NCBI GenBank assembly: GCA_910585265.1
Contig: CAJUCA010000053.1
Span: 1-20,901, forward strand
Source: an uncultured Oscillospiraceae bacterium
GTDB lineage: Bacteria; Bacillota; Clostridia; Oscillospirales; Oscillospiraceae
Direction: 5' to 3'
DNA length: 20,901 nt
Made by a program: the position numbers and the translations under genes. The notes beneath the pieces were generated by a model. It made no database searches, was not told where the DNA came from, and saw nothing but the letters and a program-made list of their open reading frames with translations. Shown here piece by piece: positions 6,155 to 14,197 of this stretch (positions are counted from its first letter, which is position 1; the number at the start of each line of letters is the position of its first letter).

Positions 6155-6607
6155 ATGAAGCAGGCAGATGGATTGAGACGAATTGAACTGCCCAACCCGA
6201 ACACAAACCGGGAACACGTATGTTACCGGAATCAATTGCAGCCCGAATATGAGTTTGAGCCGGAGGAATTAAAATCCGTTTATCAGCGGCACGAAGCGGA
6301 GCTTCTCGCCACGGCGGAACAAGAGGCCTGGGGCTACCTGCTGGATTGCGGGGCGTGGGACTCGGGGCCGGGGGAAGATTTTCCATGCGCGGCGGAAATG
6401 ACGGGGGAATGGTATGTGGGGCGGACAGGGTTAAAAAGGCTGAACGATCGCATTTATGGCTACATTTATATGCGCTTTTTAGGACATTACCCGCCCCCGA
6501 CCGTCCGCCTTCCCGTTGACGATTATTTGGGCATGGACTACACGTTTTACTATGACCCGGAAACGGATACCTTTGAATTTGACGGATTTAATACCGACGC
6601 GATTTAA
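6155..6607 (+). CDS. Hypothetical protein, 150 residues, lower-GC than neighbours
   Basis: I do not recognise this family. The product is soluble and acidic, with no signal peptide or membrane segment. It contains a helix-rich part at about 37-65 (EELKSVYQRHEAELLATAEQ) and an aromatic C-terminal half (GYIYMRFLGHYPPP; DYTFYYDPETDTFEFDGF). The ATG at 6155 follows a weak GGGGTAAG site. Codon use is visibly more AT-rich (gaa, tta, att, aaa) than in the genes around it, which suggests a later arrival. It sits 26 bases behind the phosphoribosyltransferase gene on the same strand and ends before a strong terminator, so it is probably co-transcribed. Nothing ties it functionally to purine metabolism; a role such as immunity or stress protein cannot be excluded. 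Confidence 0.7.
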   Translation: MKQADGLRRIELPNPNTNREHVCYRNQLQPEYEFEPEELKSVYQRHEAELLATAEQEAWGYLLDCGAWDSGPGEDFPCAAEMTGEWYVGRTGLKRLNDRIYGYIYMRFLGHYPPPTVRLPVDDYLGMDYTFYYDPETDTFEFDGFNTDAI

Positions 6608-6625
6608 TGGGAGCATACAGCGTAA

Positions 6626-6667
6626 AAGGGCAAGACAGGCCATCACAGCCTGCCTTGCCCTTACCTT
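6626..6667. terminator. Bidirectional terminator between convergent genes
   Basis: A 15-bp stem with one mismatch (6626-6640 with 6648-6662) is followed by ACCTTTTT on the plus strand and TTAC on the minus strand (TTTTAC counting the last stem bases). It can serve the unknown gene on the plus strand and the C26 hydrolase gene on the minus strand. Confidence 0.8.
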
Positions 6668-6702
6668 TTTCCGGGGACACCTGCTAATAAGCCACGCCGT
6701 TC

Positions 6703-7362
6703 TTATTTCCTCCGCGCCATATCCAGAAACGCCCGGAAGATTACCCCCCCGTCCACCGTATCCGGCCTCGCCAGCTCTCCCGTCATCCGCTCCGGGTGAA
6801 ACTGGACGCAGATCAGGGGCAGCCGCGCGTGCTCCACGGACTCGATCACCCCGCCCTCCGACCAAGCAGCGGCGGACAGCCCCCGCCCCAGCCCGCCCAG
6901 CCCCTGGTGGTGGGCACTGTTCACGGCGAACACCGGGCCGTACAGCCGCCGGAGCAGGGAACCCTCCGCCGTCCGGACGGGGTGGACCCGGTCCCCGTCC
7001 CCGCCCCCGTGAAAGGGGGCCAGGGCAGGGGGGAGGTCCTGCACCAGCCCGCCCCCCAGCCACACGTTCACCACCTGATGCCCCCGGCAGACCGCCAGCA
7101 CTGGCTTCCCGGCGGCGCAGAAGGCGTCCAGCAGGGCCAGCTCCGCCCCGTCCCGGACGGGGTCGATCCCCCGGGAACCCTGGTTGGCCTGCCCAAACCG
7201 GGCGGGGTCGATGTCGTCCCCGCCTGCCAGCAGCAGGCCGTCAAAGGACAGATCCGGGGCGGGGCAGTACCGGGCCGTCCCCCGCCCCCCGGCGGCCTGG
7301 AGGGCGGCCAGATAGCTGGCTCCGTTCCCCCCGCCGATGGAAACGAGAATGCGCGGCGTCAT
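6703..7362 (-). CDS. Class I glutamine amidotransferase-like hydrolase (peptidase C26, gamma-glutamyl-GABA hydrolase type)
   Basis: The 219-residue protein has the C26 triad: nucleophile Cys92 in VLAVCRGHQVVN, then His189 and Glu191 in QFHPER. The LLLAGGDDIDP stretch at 44-53 is typical of PuuD-like enzymes. Such enzymes cleave gamma-glutamyl bonds in small gamma-glutamyl amines; some act on gamma-glutamyl peptides. It is shorter than PuuD (about 254 residues), mainly at the N-terminus. The ATG at 7362 follows AAGGAGGT and overlaps the stop of the upstream flippase gene as ATGA, so translation should be coupled. A longer in-frame reading upstream lies inside the flippase gene and is rejected. 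The pairing with a SpoVB-like flippase hints at peptidoglycan or spore-cortex related work, but this is inference. Confidence 0.88.
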   Translation of the reverse strand: MTPRILVSIGGGNGASYLAALQAAGGRGTARYCPAPDLSFDGLLLAGGDDIDPARFGQANQGSRGIDPVRDGAELALLDAFCAAGKPVLAVCRGHQVVNVWLGGGLVQDLPPALAPFHGGGDGDRVHPVRTAEGSLLRRLYGPVFAVNSAHHQGLGGLGRGLSAAAWSEGGVIESVEHARLPLICVQFHPERMTGELARPDTVDGGVIFRAFLDMARRK

Positions 7363-8900
7363 GGGGCACACCTCCTTCCCCACAGCCCCGTTCGGAACCG
7401 GGCAAACACCACGGTGACGGACAGCCCCTGGGCCAGCAGGGCGGCGGCGTACAGCACCAGCCCCAGCAGGGCGCAGCACGCCGCGGCCCAGCCCTCCCCC
7501 CAACCCCCGTCCAGCAGAATGTGGAAGAACAGATTACACCACAGCCCCATGAACACCGCCGCCAGCAGGGGACGGACGAACCACCGGAACCACCGGGTCC
7601 GCAGTCCCGCCGCCCGGAGGACGCTGGCCAGGTTCAGCCCCGCCCCCACCAGGCCGGAGGCCACGAACCCCGCCGCGAACCCCGCCAGCCCCCATTGGGG
7701 CACGGCAAAGAAGGTAAAGGCCAGCTGCGCCGCGTCGCTGAGAATGGCGTTCCTGGCCCCCTTGCCCTGAAGCCCCAGGCCGTTCAACGCCCCGGACAGC
7801 ACCGACTGCCAGCACCCCAGCAGGGTGCCCGCGGCCAGGGGGAGGATAAGCTCCCCCACCCGGGGGTCCCGGAACATGGCCCGGCCGATGGTGGGACCCG
7901 CCACCGCCAGCAGGGCCATGGCCGGGGCCATCAGCAGGGAGGTGGCGGACATCACCCGGTCCAGGAAGCCCGCCGCCGCCCGGTTGTCCCCCTTGGCGGT
8001 GCGCCGGGACAGGTCGGGCACCATCACCAGGCACAAGGCCCCGATGAACCCGGTGGGCAGGCCCAGCAGGGGCAGGGTCATGCCGCACAGCACCCCGAAC
8101 TCGGACATGGCCTCGCTCAGCTCCATCCCTCCCTCCACCAGTTTGGCGGGGATGAGGACGGAGTTGGCGCAGCCCAGCACCGTGCCCAGCAGGGAGGTGG
8201 CCCCCACCGGGAGGGCGATGGCAAACAGCCGCCGCCGGCCCACCTGGTCCCGGGCGGGTTCCGGGGGGAACTGCCGCCAGTGCCGCTGGAACAGCAGGGT
8301 GAGGGCGCAGGCGGAGAACACCTCGCAGAGAACCATGCCCAGCACGATGATCCCCACCGTCTCCTCCGCCGACCGGGGCAGGAGGGCCGCCAGCAGCCCC
8401 AGCACCGCCGCCGCCCGGATGAGCTGCTCCGCCGTCTCCACGGCGGCGGGGGGGCGCACCCGGCCGATGCCGTAAAAGCAGTGCTTGTGCAGGTTTTCCA
8501 CCCCGGTGAGCAGGACGCAGGGCACCAGCAGAACTACCCCCAGGCGGGTGCGGGCGTCCCCCAGGAGGTAGACGGAGATGGGGTCGGACAGGGCGGCCAC
8601 GGCGATGCTCAGGGGGACGGCCAGCAGGAGGAAGCCCCCCAAGGCCCGCCGGAGGATCTGCCGGACGGTGCCGGAATCCCCCAGGGCGTGATAGCGGGCG
8701 GACAGGGTGGACACCGCCACCGTCAGCCCCACGGCGGTTACCGACATCAGCATGGAGTAGGCGGGCATGACCAGCTGGTACAGCCCCATGGTCTCCGCGC
8801 CGATGAGGCGGGAGAGGAACATCCGGTACACAAAGCCCACCACCTGGGAGAACAGCCCGGTGGCGGTGAGCAGCAGCGTCCCGGCCAACAGGGTAGACAA
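7359..8900 (-). CDS. spoVB: SpoVB/MurJ-like polysaccharide or lipid-linked oligosaccharide flippase (MOP superfamily)
   Basis: The product is a 513-residue polytopic membrane protein with about 14 hydrophobic helices. It opens with LLAGTLLLTATGLFSQVVGFVYRMFLSRLIGAE-(T)MGLYQL, a pattern shared by SpoVB, YtgP/MurJ and related stage V sporulation proteins that move lipid-linked precursors across the membrane. The length fits SpoVB (about 518). The start is uncertain. TTG at 8900 has GAGGGGGTG about 6 bases upstream and gives the family N-terminus. An in-frame ATG at 8960 would add 20 residues but lacks a ribosome site and lies 16 bases from the preceding terminator. The downstream C26 hydrolase overlaps by 4 bases. 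Its location after walRK-yycHI suggests an envelope-related locus. SpoVB and other MurJ-like paralogues cannot be told apart from sequence alone. Confidence 0.85.
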   Translation of the reverse strand: MSTLLAGTLLLTATGLFSQVVGFVYRMFLSRLIGAETMGLYQLVMPAYSMLMSVTAVGLTVAVSTLSARYHALGDSGTVRQILRRALGGFLLLAVPLSIAVAALSDPISVYLLGDARTRLGVVLLVPCVLLTGVENLHKHCFYGIGRVRPPAAVETAEQLIRAAAVLGLLAALLPRSAEETVGIIVLGMVLCEVFSACALTLLFQRHWRQFPPEPARDQVGRRRLFAIALPVGATSLLGTVLGCANSVLIPAKLVEGGMELSEAMSEFGVLCGMTLPLLGLPTGFIGALCLVMVPDLSRRTAKGDNRAAAGFLDRVMSATSLLMAPAMALLAVAGPTIGRAMFRDPRVGELILPLAAGTLLGCWQSVLSGALNGLGLQGKGARNAILSDAAQLAFTFFAVPQWGLAGFAAGFVASGLVGAGLNLASVLRAAGLRTRWFRWFVRPLLAAVFMGLWCNLFFHILLDGGWGEGWAAACCALLGLVLYAAALLAQGLSVTVVFARFRTGLWGRRCAP

Positions 8901-8970
8901 GGGCGCACCCCCTCGCAAATTAGGATTGTCTATCCATATGAGGGAGGGCCTGTCTGACATACCGCCGGAA

Positions 8971-9012
8971 GAAAAGTCGCGCCGCCTCCCGGATATACGG
9001 GAAGCGGCGCGA
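8971..9012 (-). terminator. Terminator at the end of the walRK-yycHI operon
   Basis: A 15-bp stem with one mismatch (8977-8991 with 8998-9012, loop of 6) is followed on the minus strand by CTTTTCTTC, six bases after the yycI stop codon. Confidence 0.8.
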
Positions 9013-9017
9013 TCCAG

Positions 9018-9851
9018 TTATTGATCCGTGATCCGGGTGAGTGCCCCGGTGGCGCAGTCCAGGTAGTATTGGGCGGTGTCGGTGGTAACCAGCCACGCCG
9101 GGGAGAGCCGGACGCCTCCGGACAGGGGCTGTACCGTCCCCCGCCAGCCCGGCTCCATGGATTGGATGGCGGAGCACACGTCCCCGGTGGCGGCGATCTC
9201 CTCGGAGAAGCGCATCAGGGCTGTGGGTAGGGCCATGACGCCGCCGTCCTCCTTCTCCCCGCCCTGGGCGGCCAGCAGGGTGCCCTGGACGGTTTGCAGG
9301 CGGCCGTCCCGGTAGGCGAACTGCGCCTCGCAGGAGAACAGGGGCACGCCGTCCCAGCTCTGCCGGAACCGCACCCGGGTCCACCCGTCCTCCTGGGTGA
9401 CGCCGGTCTGCTCCGCCCGGATCCCCATGTCCCGCAGGAGGGCGGCGGCGTGACGCCCCGGATCGCTGGTCCGCTGCTCCGGCCCGTCCGCCAGGGCCGC
9501 CGACAGCTCACCGCCCGCCCGGACGGAAAGCTCCCCACCGCCGCCCCGGTAGAGGTACAGCCCGCCCCCCCGGTTTTCCGCCTGGGTGTCCTGGCCCAGC
9601 AGGGCCTGGGCCAGCTGAAGCTCCCGCTCCAGGTCCCGCTCCGCCGTCAGGGGAGCCAGCTCCCCGGCGGGGGCCAACGCCGCCCTGTCCGCCTGGATGC
9701 CCTGCCCCTCCAGCACCTTCAGGGTTTGCTCCAACGCCGCCCGCTCGTACTGGACGGACTCGGTATACCGCATCCCCACCAGCACCAGCAGGAAGCCGTT
9801 CAGCAGCAGCAGGATGAGGATGATGATGTTTTTCAGCTTGGGCCATTCCAT
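9018..9851 (-). CDS. yycI: YycI-like regulator of the WalRK two-component system
   Basis: The 277-residue protein has one N-terminal membrane helix (residues about 8-27) after MEWPKLKN, a coiled, charged stretch at 30-90 and a C-terminal extracytoplasmic domain ending in an AWLVTTDTAQYYLDCATGALTRI motif. That motif resembles the PepSY-like repeat end of YycI/YycH proteins. In Bacillus, YycI and YycH sit together in the membrane with WalK and adjust its activity. It starts 3 bases after the yycH stop codon and is the last gene before a terminator. The length matches the family (about 270-280). Sequence similarity in this family is weak, so operon position carries much of the assignment. Confidence 0.82.
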   Translation of the reverse strand: MEWPKLKNIIILILLLLNGFLLVLVGMRYTESVQYERAALEQTLKVLEGQGIQADRAALAPAGELAPLTAERDLERELQLAQALLGQDTQAENRGGGLYLYRGGGGELSVRAGGELSAALADGPEQRTSDPGRHAAALLRDMGIRAEQTGVTQEDGWTRVRFRQSWDGVPLFSCEAQFAYRDGRLQTVQGTLLAAQGGEKEDGGVMALPTALMRFSEEIAATGDVCSAIQSMEPGWRGTVQPLSGGVRLSPAWLVTTDTAQYYLDCATGALTRITDQ

Positions 9852-9854
9852 CCC

Positions 9855-11132
9855 TCACACCGCCTCCCAGCCGGGGGAGACGGCGGAGCCGCCCCCGTCC
9901 CGGTATTGGATCACCAGCTCCCGCCGCTCCCTGGTCAGGTCGGGGAGCATAGCCGCCGCCTTGCGGATGGGCAGGAGCAAGGCGTTCTCCCCCAGGGCGG
10001 CGTACTGCCGCAGGCGGAGGGTGAACCCGGTGACGCAGCCGTCCCGCACCAGAAACTCCGCCGCCCAGCCCTCGTCATAGAGGTAGACGGAGCTGCCGCC
10101 CAGCAGGAAGCCGAACCGCACCCGCCAGCCCTCCCCCTCGGGTCGGACGGACAGCAGGTACAGCCGCGCCTCCCCGCACAGGGGGGCCATGGCCCGCTCC
10201 GCCAAGGCCCGGGTCCCCTGGGCGGCCTGGGCGGCGGAGACGGAGCCGTTGGTGTTTTCCACCGGGTACTTGCCCTCCTGGGCCGCCCGGTAGGTGACGG
10301 TGCTCCCGTCCCGGATCACCAGCCGGTCCGCGCCGTCCAGGTAGACCTCGCCGTTGCTGCCGGGGGCGTGGTTCTGGCTGTTGAAGGACAGCGCGTCCAG
10401 CAGGGCCTCCGTCCCGGCGGCGGTGGACAGGGGGGCCGCCACCGAATACAGCCCCGCGGCAGGATCCCCCTCGGTGATCAGGGTGAGGGGGTCCAGCAGG
10501 CGGGACAGCCCCTCGTCCTCAAAGGCGAAATAGGCCCCGTTGGGGGACACGGCATCCACCGCCGGGTCCAGGTGGAGGGACCGGGACAGGGCGGTGGGAC
10601 AGGTGAAACCCCCGCCGCCCTCCGGGTTCTCCCAGCACAGGGAGACGGCGTCGCCCTCCCCGGCCACCAGGGCCACCCGGCGCGCGCTGCCCTCCAGGGG
10701 GCAGGCCCCGCCCCCCAGCCACCGGGCCAGGGCCGCCAGGGGGATCTCCCCGGCGAAGTCGAAATAGGCCCCCCGCCGCCGCAGGCAGTCCCGCCACTGG
10801 GCCTCCGGCAGAGGGGACGGCTCCCCGGCCCCCGCCAGCGCGTCCCCCAGCAGGGGGACGAAGGCGGCAAAGACCTCCTCCATGCGGTTGTCATCGTATT
10901 GCAGGCCGAAGCGGCCCCCCTCCCGGTACACCGCCAGACGGGCGGGAAGGACAGGCCCCGACGGGCTCCCCCCGCCGGAGGTCCCGGTCTGGGCGGGCCT
11001 GGGCCGGAGCAGCTCGCCCAGACCGCTGTCCCGGGCCAGGGGGGTCATGGACAGCAGCACCCCGGCGGACAGGGTGAGCAGCAGGATCAGGGCGTTCTTG
11101 CCCCACTCCATGAGACGGCGGTTATCCCTCAT
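9855..11132 (-). CDS. yycH: YycH-like regulator of the WalRK two-component system
   Basis: The 425-residue protein has a short cytoplasmic start (MRDNRRLMEWGKN), one membrane helix at about 13-31 and a long extracytoplasmic part rich in short strands. A low-complexity Pro/Gly/Ser linker lies at about 44-64. YycH of Bacillus (about 450 residues) has the same single-helix topology and works with YycI on WalK. The start overlaps the last 11 bases of walK in another frame, and yycI follows 3 bases after its stop, so the three genes are translationally linked. Calling it YycH rests on topology, size and position more than on strong motifs. Confidence 0.8.
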   Translation of the reverse strand: MRDNRRLMEWGKNALILLLTLSAGVLLSMTPLARDSGLGELLRPRPAQTGTSGGGSPSGPVLPARLAVYREGGRFGLQYDDNRMEEVFAAFVPLLGDALAGAGEPSPLPEAQWRDCLRRRGAYFDFAGEIPLAALARWLGGGACPLEGSARRVALVAGEGDAVSLCWENPEGGGGFTCPTALSRSLHLDPAVDAVSPNGAYFAFEDEGLSRLLDPLTLITEGDPAAGLYSVAAPLSTAAGTEALLDALSFNSQNHAPGSNGEVYLDGADRLVIRDGSTVTYRAAQEGKYPVENTNGSVSAAQAAQGTRALAERAMAPLCGEARLYLLSVRPEGEGWRVRFGFLLGGSSVYLYDEGWAAEFLVRDGCVTGFTLRLRQYAALGENALLLPIRKAAAMLPDLTRERRELVIQYRDGGGSAVSPGWEAV

Positions 11133-12591
11133 GGCCGCCCTCCTCCGGCCCGGCCACGGGCAGCTCCATGCGGATGGTCAGCCCCGGCTCCGCCTTGTCC
11201 ACCAGGTAGAGCCGCCCATCGTGGCGGCGCATGATCTCCTGGGCAATGGACAGACCCAGCCCCGTGCCGCCGGACTGGCGGGACCGGGCCTTGTCCACCC
11301 GATAGAACCGCTCGAAGATGCGCTCCCGGTCGGCGTCGGGAATGCCGATGCCGTTGTCGTCCACCTCCATCCACACCTTGTCCCCCGCCTGTCCGGCGGA
11401 CAGGACGATGCGCCCGCCGTCCGGGGTGTACTTGATGGCGTTGGACACGATGTTCATCATCACCTGCATGATCCGCTCCCGGTCGGCCCGCACCCTGGGC
11501 AGGCTGTCGGGCAGGGACAGCTCCACCGTGTGGGCGTGGTTCTGGGCGTCCATCAGGACGGCCTGATAGGTGTCGTCCACCGCCTGGGCGAAGGGGAAGC
11601 GGGTGAGGCGCAGCTCACTGCGGCCCGAGTCGAACCGGGAGAGGGTGAGCAGATCCTGCAAGATGTGGGCCATCCGGTCGGACTCGTTGAGGATCACGCC
11701 CAGAAACCGCTTCTCCATCTCCGGGGGCAGGTCGCCCACCCCGTCATCCAGGGTCTCGGCGTAGCTGCGGATGTTGGTCAGGGGGGTGCGCAGCTCGTGG
11801 GACACGTTGGCCACAAAGTCCTTGCGCTCCTGCTCCGCCTTTTCCAGCTCGTTGATGTTGGTCTCCAGCTGCTGGGCCATGACGTTGAAGCTCTCGGTGA
11901 GCTGGCCGATCTCATCGCTGCTGGACACCTCCAGCTTCCGGGAGAAGTCCCCCCGCGCCACCTGCTGGATGCCGTCGGTGAGCCGCTGGAGGGGGTTCAC
12001 CATGGTTTTGGCCAGCAGGAAGGACAGCAGCACCGAGATCACAAGGCCCAGGGCCAGGGCCTCCAAAATCAGGCTGAACATCTCCGCGTTCAGGGCCCGG
12101 GCGGTCTCCCGGCTGTCCAGGATATAGACGATGTAGGACTGCTCCCCCCGGGTGATGGGGATGGCGGCGTCCATATAGTCGGCGGTGACGCTGCTCTCAA
12201 AGCCCGGCTCCCCCAGCAGGGCCTTGGACAGGTTGGGGGTGATGGCCACGCCCCCCTCCGGCTCCGGGGCGGACCCGGCCAGCCAGCGTCCGGCGGTTCC
12301 GTCCAGCACGAAGAAGTTGCGGTTCCGGCGGTCCACCCCCAGCACGCCCTCGTAGGCGGACAGCACCGCCTCCAGCTTTGCCGCGCCGTCTGTCTCCCCC
12401 TCGCCGGGGGTGCGGAGATCCCGGACGAAGTCGGCGTTGTCCGGGCCGAAGGCGGCGGCGGTCTGGCTGTAGAAGTCGTTGATATAGTAGCCGGTGACGG
12501 AGTTCATGAGGAACGCGCCCACCACCACCATCAGCGAAACGATGAGCAGCACCAGGATGAGTACCAGTTTTAAATGCAGTGTGCGGCGCAC
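11122..12591 (-). CDS. walK: WalK-type sensor histidine kinase (no PAS domain)
   Basis: The 489-residue kinase has a first membrane helix (8-30), an extracytoplasmic sensor of about 135 residues, a second helix (about 170-194) and a HAMP linker (195-245). The phosphoacceptor box FVANVSHELRTPL carries His265. The ATPase boxes follow: N (NIVSNAIKYTP, Asn384), G1 (DNGIGIP, 412-418), F (FERFYRVD) and G2 (GGTGLGLS, 441-448). WalK senses the state of cell-wall metabolism and phosphorylates WalR. It is shorter than Bacillus WalK (about 611) because no PAS domain lies between HAMP and the His box. The start is GTG, with AGGAGG 8 bases upstream. It lies 128 bases after walR and overlaps yycH. Confidence 0.92.
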   Translation of the reverse strand: MRRTLHLKLVLILVLLIVSLMVVVGAFLMNSVTGYYINDFYSQTAAAFGPDNADFVRDLRTPGEGETDGAAKLEAVLSAYEGVLGVDRRNRNFFVLDGTAGRWLAGSAPEPEGGVAITPNLSKALLGEPGFESSVTADYMDAAIPITRGEQSYIVYILDSRETARALNAEMFSLILEALALGLVISVLLSFLLAKTMVNPLQRLTDGIQQVARGDFSRKLEVSSSDEIGQLTESFNVMAQQLETNINELEKAEQERKDFVANVSHELRTPLTNIRSYAETLDDGVGDLPPEMEKRFLGVILNESDRMAHILQDLLTLSRFDSGRSELRLTRFPFAQAVDDTYQAVLMDAQNHAHTVELSLPDSLPRVRADRERIMQVMMNIVSNAIKYTPDGGRIVLSAGQAGDKVWMEVDDNGIGIPDADRERIFERFYRVDKARSRQSGGTGLGLSIAQEIMRRHDGRLYLVDKAEPGLTIRMELPVAGPEEGGHEG

Positions 12592-12611
12592 AGGCGTGCC
12601 TCCTCTCCAAA

Positions 12612-12690
12612 TACAGATTCTGTAGGGGAGGGGTCTGCCCCTCCCGTCTGAAGATTCTGCCGTGAATGGCGCGGGCGGGGCAGTCCCCGC
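12612..12690. repeat. Palindrome and hairpin cluster between walR and walK
   Basis: The 128-base gap contains TACAGATTCTGTA (12612-12624), an 8-bp stem (12626-12633 with 12638-12645) and a 6-bp stem (12675-12680 with 12685-12690). No T run follows the stems on the minus strand, so they do not look like a complete terminator. They may reduce walK relative to walR, protect mRNA ends, or be a remnant of an interspersed palindromic repeat. Confidence 0.55.
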
Positions 12691-12719
12691 CTCCGCAAAG
12701 CGTCAACCGCGCGATCTAC

Positions 12720-13421
12720 TTACACCCCGAAGGCGTAGCCCAGGCCCCGGCGGGTGATGATGAATTTGGGGTCGGCGGGGTCGTCCTCCAGCTTTTCCCG
12801 CAGGCGGCGGATGGCTACGTCCACCGCCCGCACGTCTCCCACATAGCCATCGTAGTTCCACACCCGCTCCATCAGCGTCTCCCGGGAGATGGCCTGGCCC
12901 CGGCTGGACGCCAGGGTTTTCACCAGCTCATACTCCCGCTGGGTGAGGTCCAGGGCCTCCCCGTCCTTGTAGACGATCATGGTGTCCGTGTCCACCTGCA
13001 CCCGGCCCAGGTCCAAGCGGTTGGCGGAGCTTCTGGGCGCGGCCTGGGAGAGCATATCGGTGCGGCGGATATTGCTTTTCACCCGGGCCAGCAGCTCCCG
13101 CATGGAGAAGGGCTTGGTAATATAGTCGTCCGCCCCCAGCTCCAGGCCCAGCACCTTGTCCGTCTCCTCCTCCCGGGCGGTGAGCATGATGATGGGGGTG
13201 GCCCGGCTCTGCTCCCGGAGGGTGCGGCACACCTGGAAGCCGTCCAGCTTGGGCAGCATCAGGTCCAGCAGGATCAGGTCCGGGTCCTGCTCCAGGGCCA
13301 GCCGCAGGCCCGCCGCCCCGTCCAGGGCCTCCAGGGTGTCATAGCCCTCCCGCTGGAGGTTGAAGGTGAGTATGTCCACGATATTGCGTTCGTCCTCCAC
13401 CACCAGAATTTTCTTACCCAT
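12720..13421 (-). CDS. walR: WalR-type response regulator (OmpR/PhoB family)
   Basis: The 233-residue regulator has a receiver domain (1-120) with acidic pocket Glu9/Asp10, phosphoacceptor Asp53 (LLDLMLP), Thr81 and Lys103. A winged-helix DNA-binding domain (about 133-233) follows, with VWNYDGYVGDVRAVDVAIRRLREK and the terminal TRRGLGYAF. The GYVGDVRAVDVAIRRLREK region closely matches WalR/YycF, the essential cell-wall regulator of low-GC Firmicutes. The start overlaps the end of the NUDIX gene by 8 bases. walK follows after a 128-base gap that contains hairpins. No WalR box was recognised upstream of the operon. Confidence 0.93.
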   Translation of the reverse strand: MGKKILVVEDERNIVDILTFNLQREGYDTLEALDGAAGLRLALEQDPDLILLDLMLPKLDGFQVCRTLREQSRATPIIMLTAREEETDKVLGLELGADDYITKPFSMRELLARVKSNIRRTDMLSQAAPRSSANRLDLGRVQVDTDTMIVYKDGEALDLTQREYELVKTLASSRGQAISRETLMERVWNYDGYVGDVRAVDVAIRRLREKLEDDPADPKFIITRRGLGYAFGV

Positions 13422-13971
13422 TGCCGTCCTCCCGCTCCTTTCGCATCAGCCTGTCCGCCCGGAACAGGGCGGCCACGGTCTTGGCGTCGTTGATCCGCCC
13501 GTCCGCCGCCATGTCCAGAGCCTGGGCGAAGGGCAGCTTGAAGGGCTCCAGAAACTCGTCCTGATCCAGGCTGCGCTCCCCGAAGGTGAGGCCCCGGGCC
13601 AGGAACAGGTAGAGCATCTCGTCGGTGTAGCCCACGCTGGGCATGACGTGGCCCAGGGCGTCCCACCGGGCGGCCTCGGCCCCGATCTCCTCCTTCAGCT
13701 CCCGGCGGATGGCCCGGGCGGGCTCCTCCCCCGGCTCCAGCTTTCCGGCGGGTATTTCCACCACCACCTTGCGGTAGGGGTAGCGGAACTGCCGTTCCAG
13801 GTAGACGTTCCCCGCCCCGTCCAGCGCGACCACCGCCGCGCCGCCGGGGTGGTGGACCACCTCCCGGATGGAGGTGCCGCCGTCGGACAGCTCCACCTGA
13901 TCCCGGTAGAGCTTCAGCAGAACGCCGTCAAAGGCCAGCTCGCTGGCCAGTGTCTTCTCGTTTAATTCCAT
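13414..13971 (-). CDS. NUDIX hydrolase, ADP-ribose pyrophosphatase type
   Basis: The 185-residue enzyme has a complete Nudix box at residues 76-98 (G-x5-E-x7-REL-x-EE-x-G), here starting GKLEPGEE and ending RRELKEEIGA. The upstream REVVHHPGGAAVVAL and QFRYPYRKVVVEIPAGK segments are typical of NudF/ADP-ribose pyrophosphatases, which split ADP-ribose into AMP and ribose 5-phosphate with Mg2+. The length is usual. GGGAGGAA precedes the ATG by about 9 bases. It is the first gene of the NUDIX-walR-walK-yycH-yycI transcription unit and overlaps walR by 8 bases. The link to wall signalling is only positional. Confidence 0.9.
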   Translation of the reverse strand: MELNEKTLASELAFDGVLLKLYRDQVELSDGGTSIREVVHHPGGAAVVALDGAGNVYLERQFRYPYRKVVVEIPAGKLEPGEEPARAIRRELKEEIGAEAARWDALGHVMPSVGYTDEMLYLFLARGLTFGERSLDQDEFLEPFKLPFAQALDMAADGRINDAKTVAALFRADRLMRKEREDGNG

Positions 13972-14061
13972 AAGAGGGTTCCTCCCGCGCGGTTTTATCT
14001 GGGCTGTGCGCGCAGTCTAAATCAGAGGTTTTTGCCGCAGGCGCAAAGCTCCGCCGGGGCT

Positions 14062-14090
14062 ATTATACCACGTTTGCCGGAAGATAGGAA
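14062..14090 (-). promoter_or_regulatory. Promoter of the NUDIX-walRK operon
   Basis: On the minus strand an extended -10 (TGG-TATAAT, 14067-14062) and a weak -35 (TTCCTA, 14090-14085) with 17-base spacing stand about 90 bases before the NUDIX start. Confidence 0.6.
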
Positions 14091-14151
14091 GCGGAAAGCG
14101 GGAAATTCTTCCGGGGCGGAAATTTCCCGGAAAATTTCGACGGATTCGCTC

Positions 14152-14180
14152 TTGACAACGGGAGTTAGCGGTGGTAAACT
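14152..14180 (+). promoter_or_regulatory. Promoter of feoA with embedded operator
   Basis: TTGACA (14152-14157), a 17-base spacer and TAAACT (14175-14180). The spacer holds AGTTAG (14163-14168), so that AGTTAG-N6-TAAACT forms an imperfect inverted repeat that includes the -10 box. A repressor bound there would block RNA polymerase. Confidence 0.7.
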
Positions 14181-14197
14181 ATCCATGCTGAAGAAAA

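Noticed and set aside
8900..8960. Sigma-E-type promoter for the SpoVB-like gene
   Set aside because: A TAGACAAT -10-like sequence is present, but no matching -35 at proper spacing.
14099..14129. CGGGAAATT / AATTTCCCG inverted repeat between the NUDIX and feo promoters
   Set aside because: A perfect 9-bp repeat with a 13-base gap, but no known motif, no T run and no link to a regulator; recorded only as a possible binding site.
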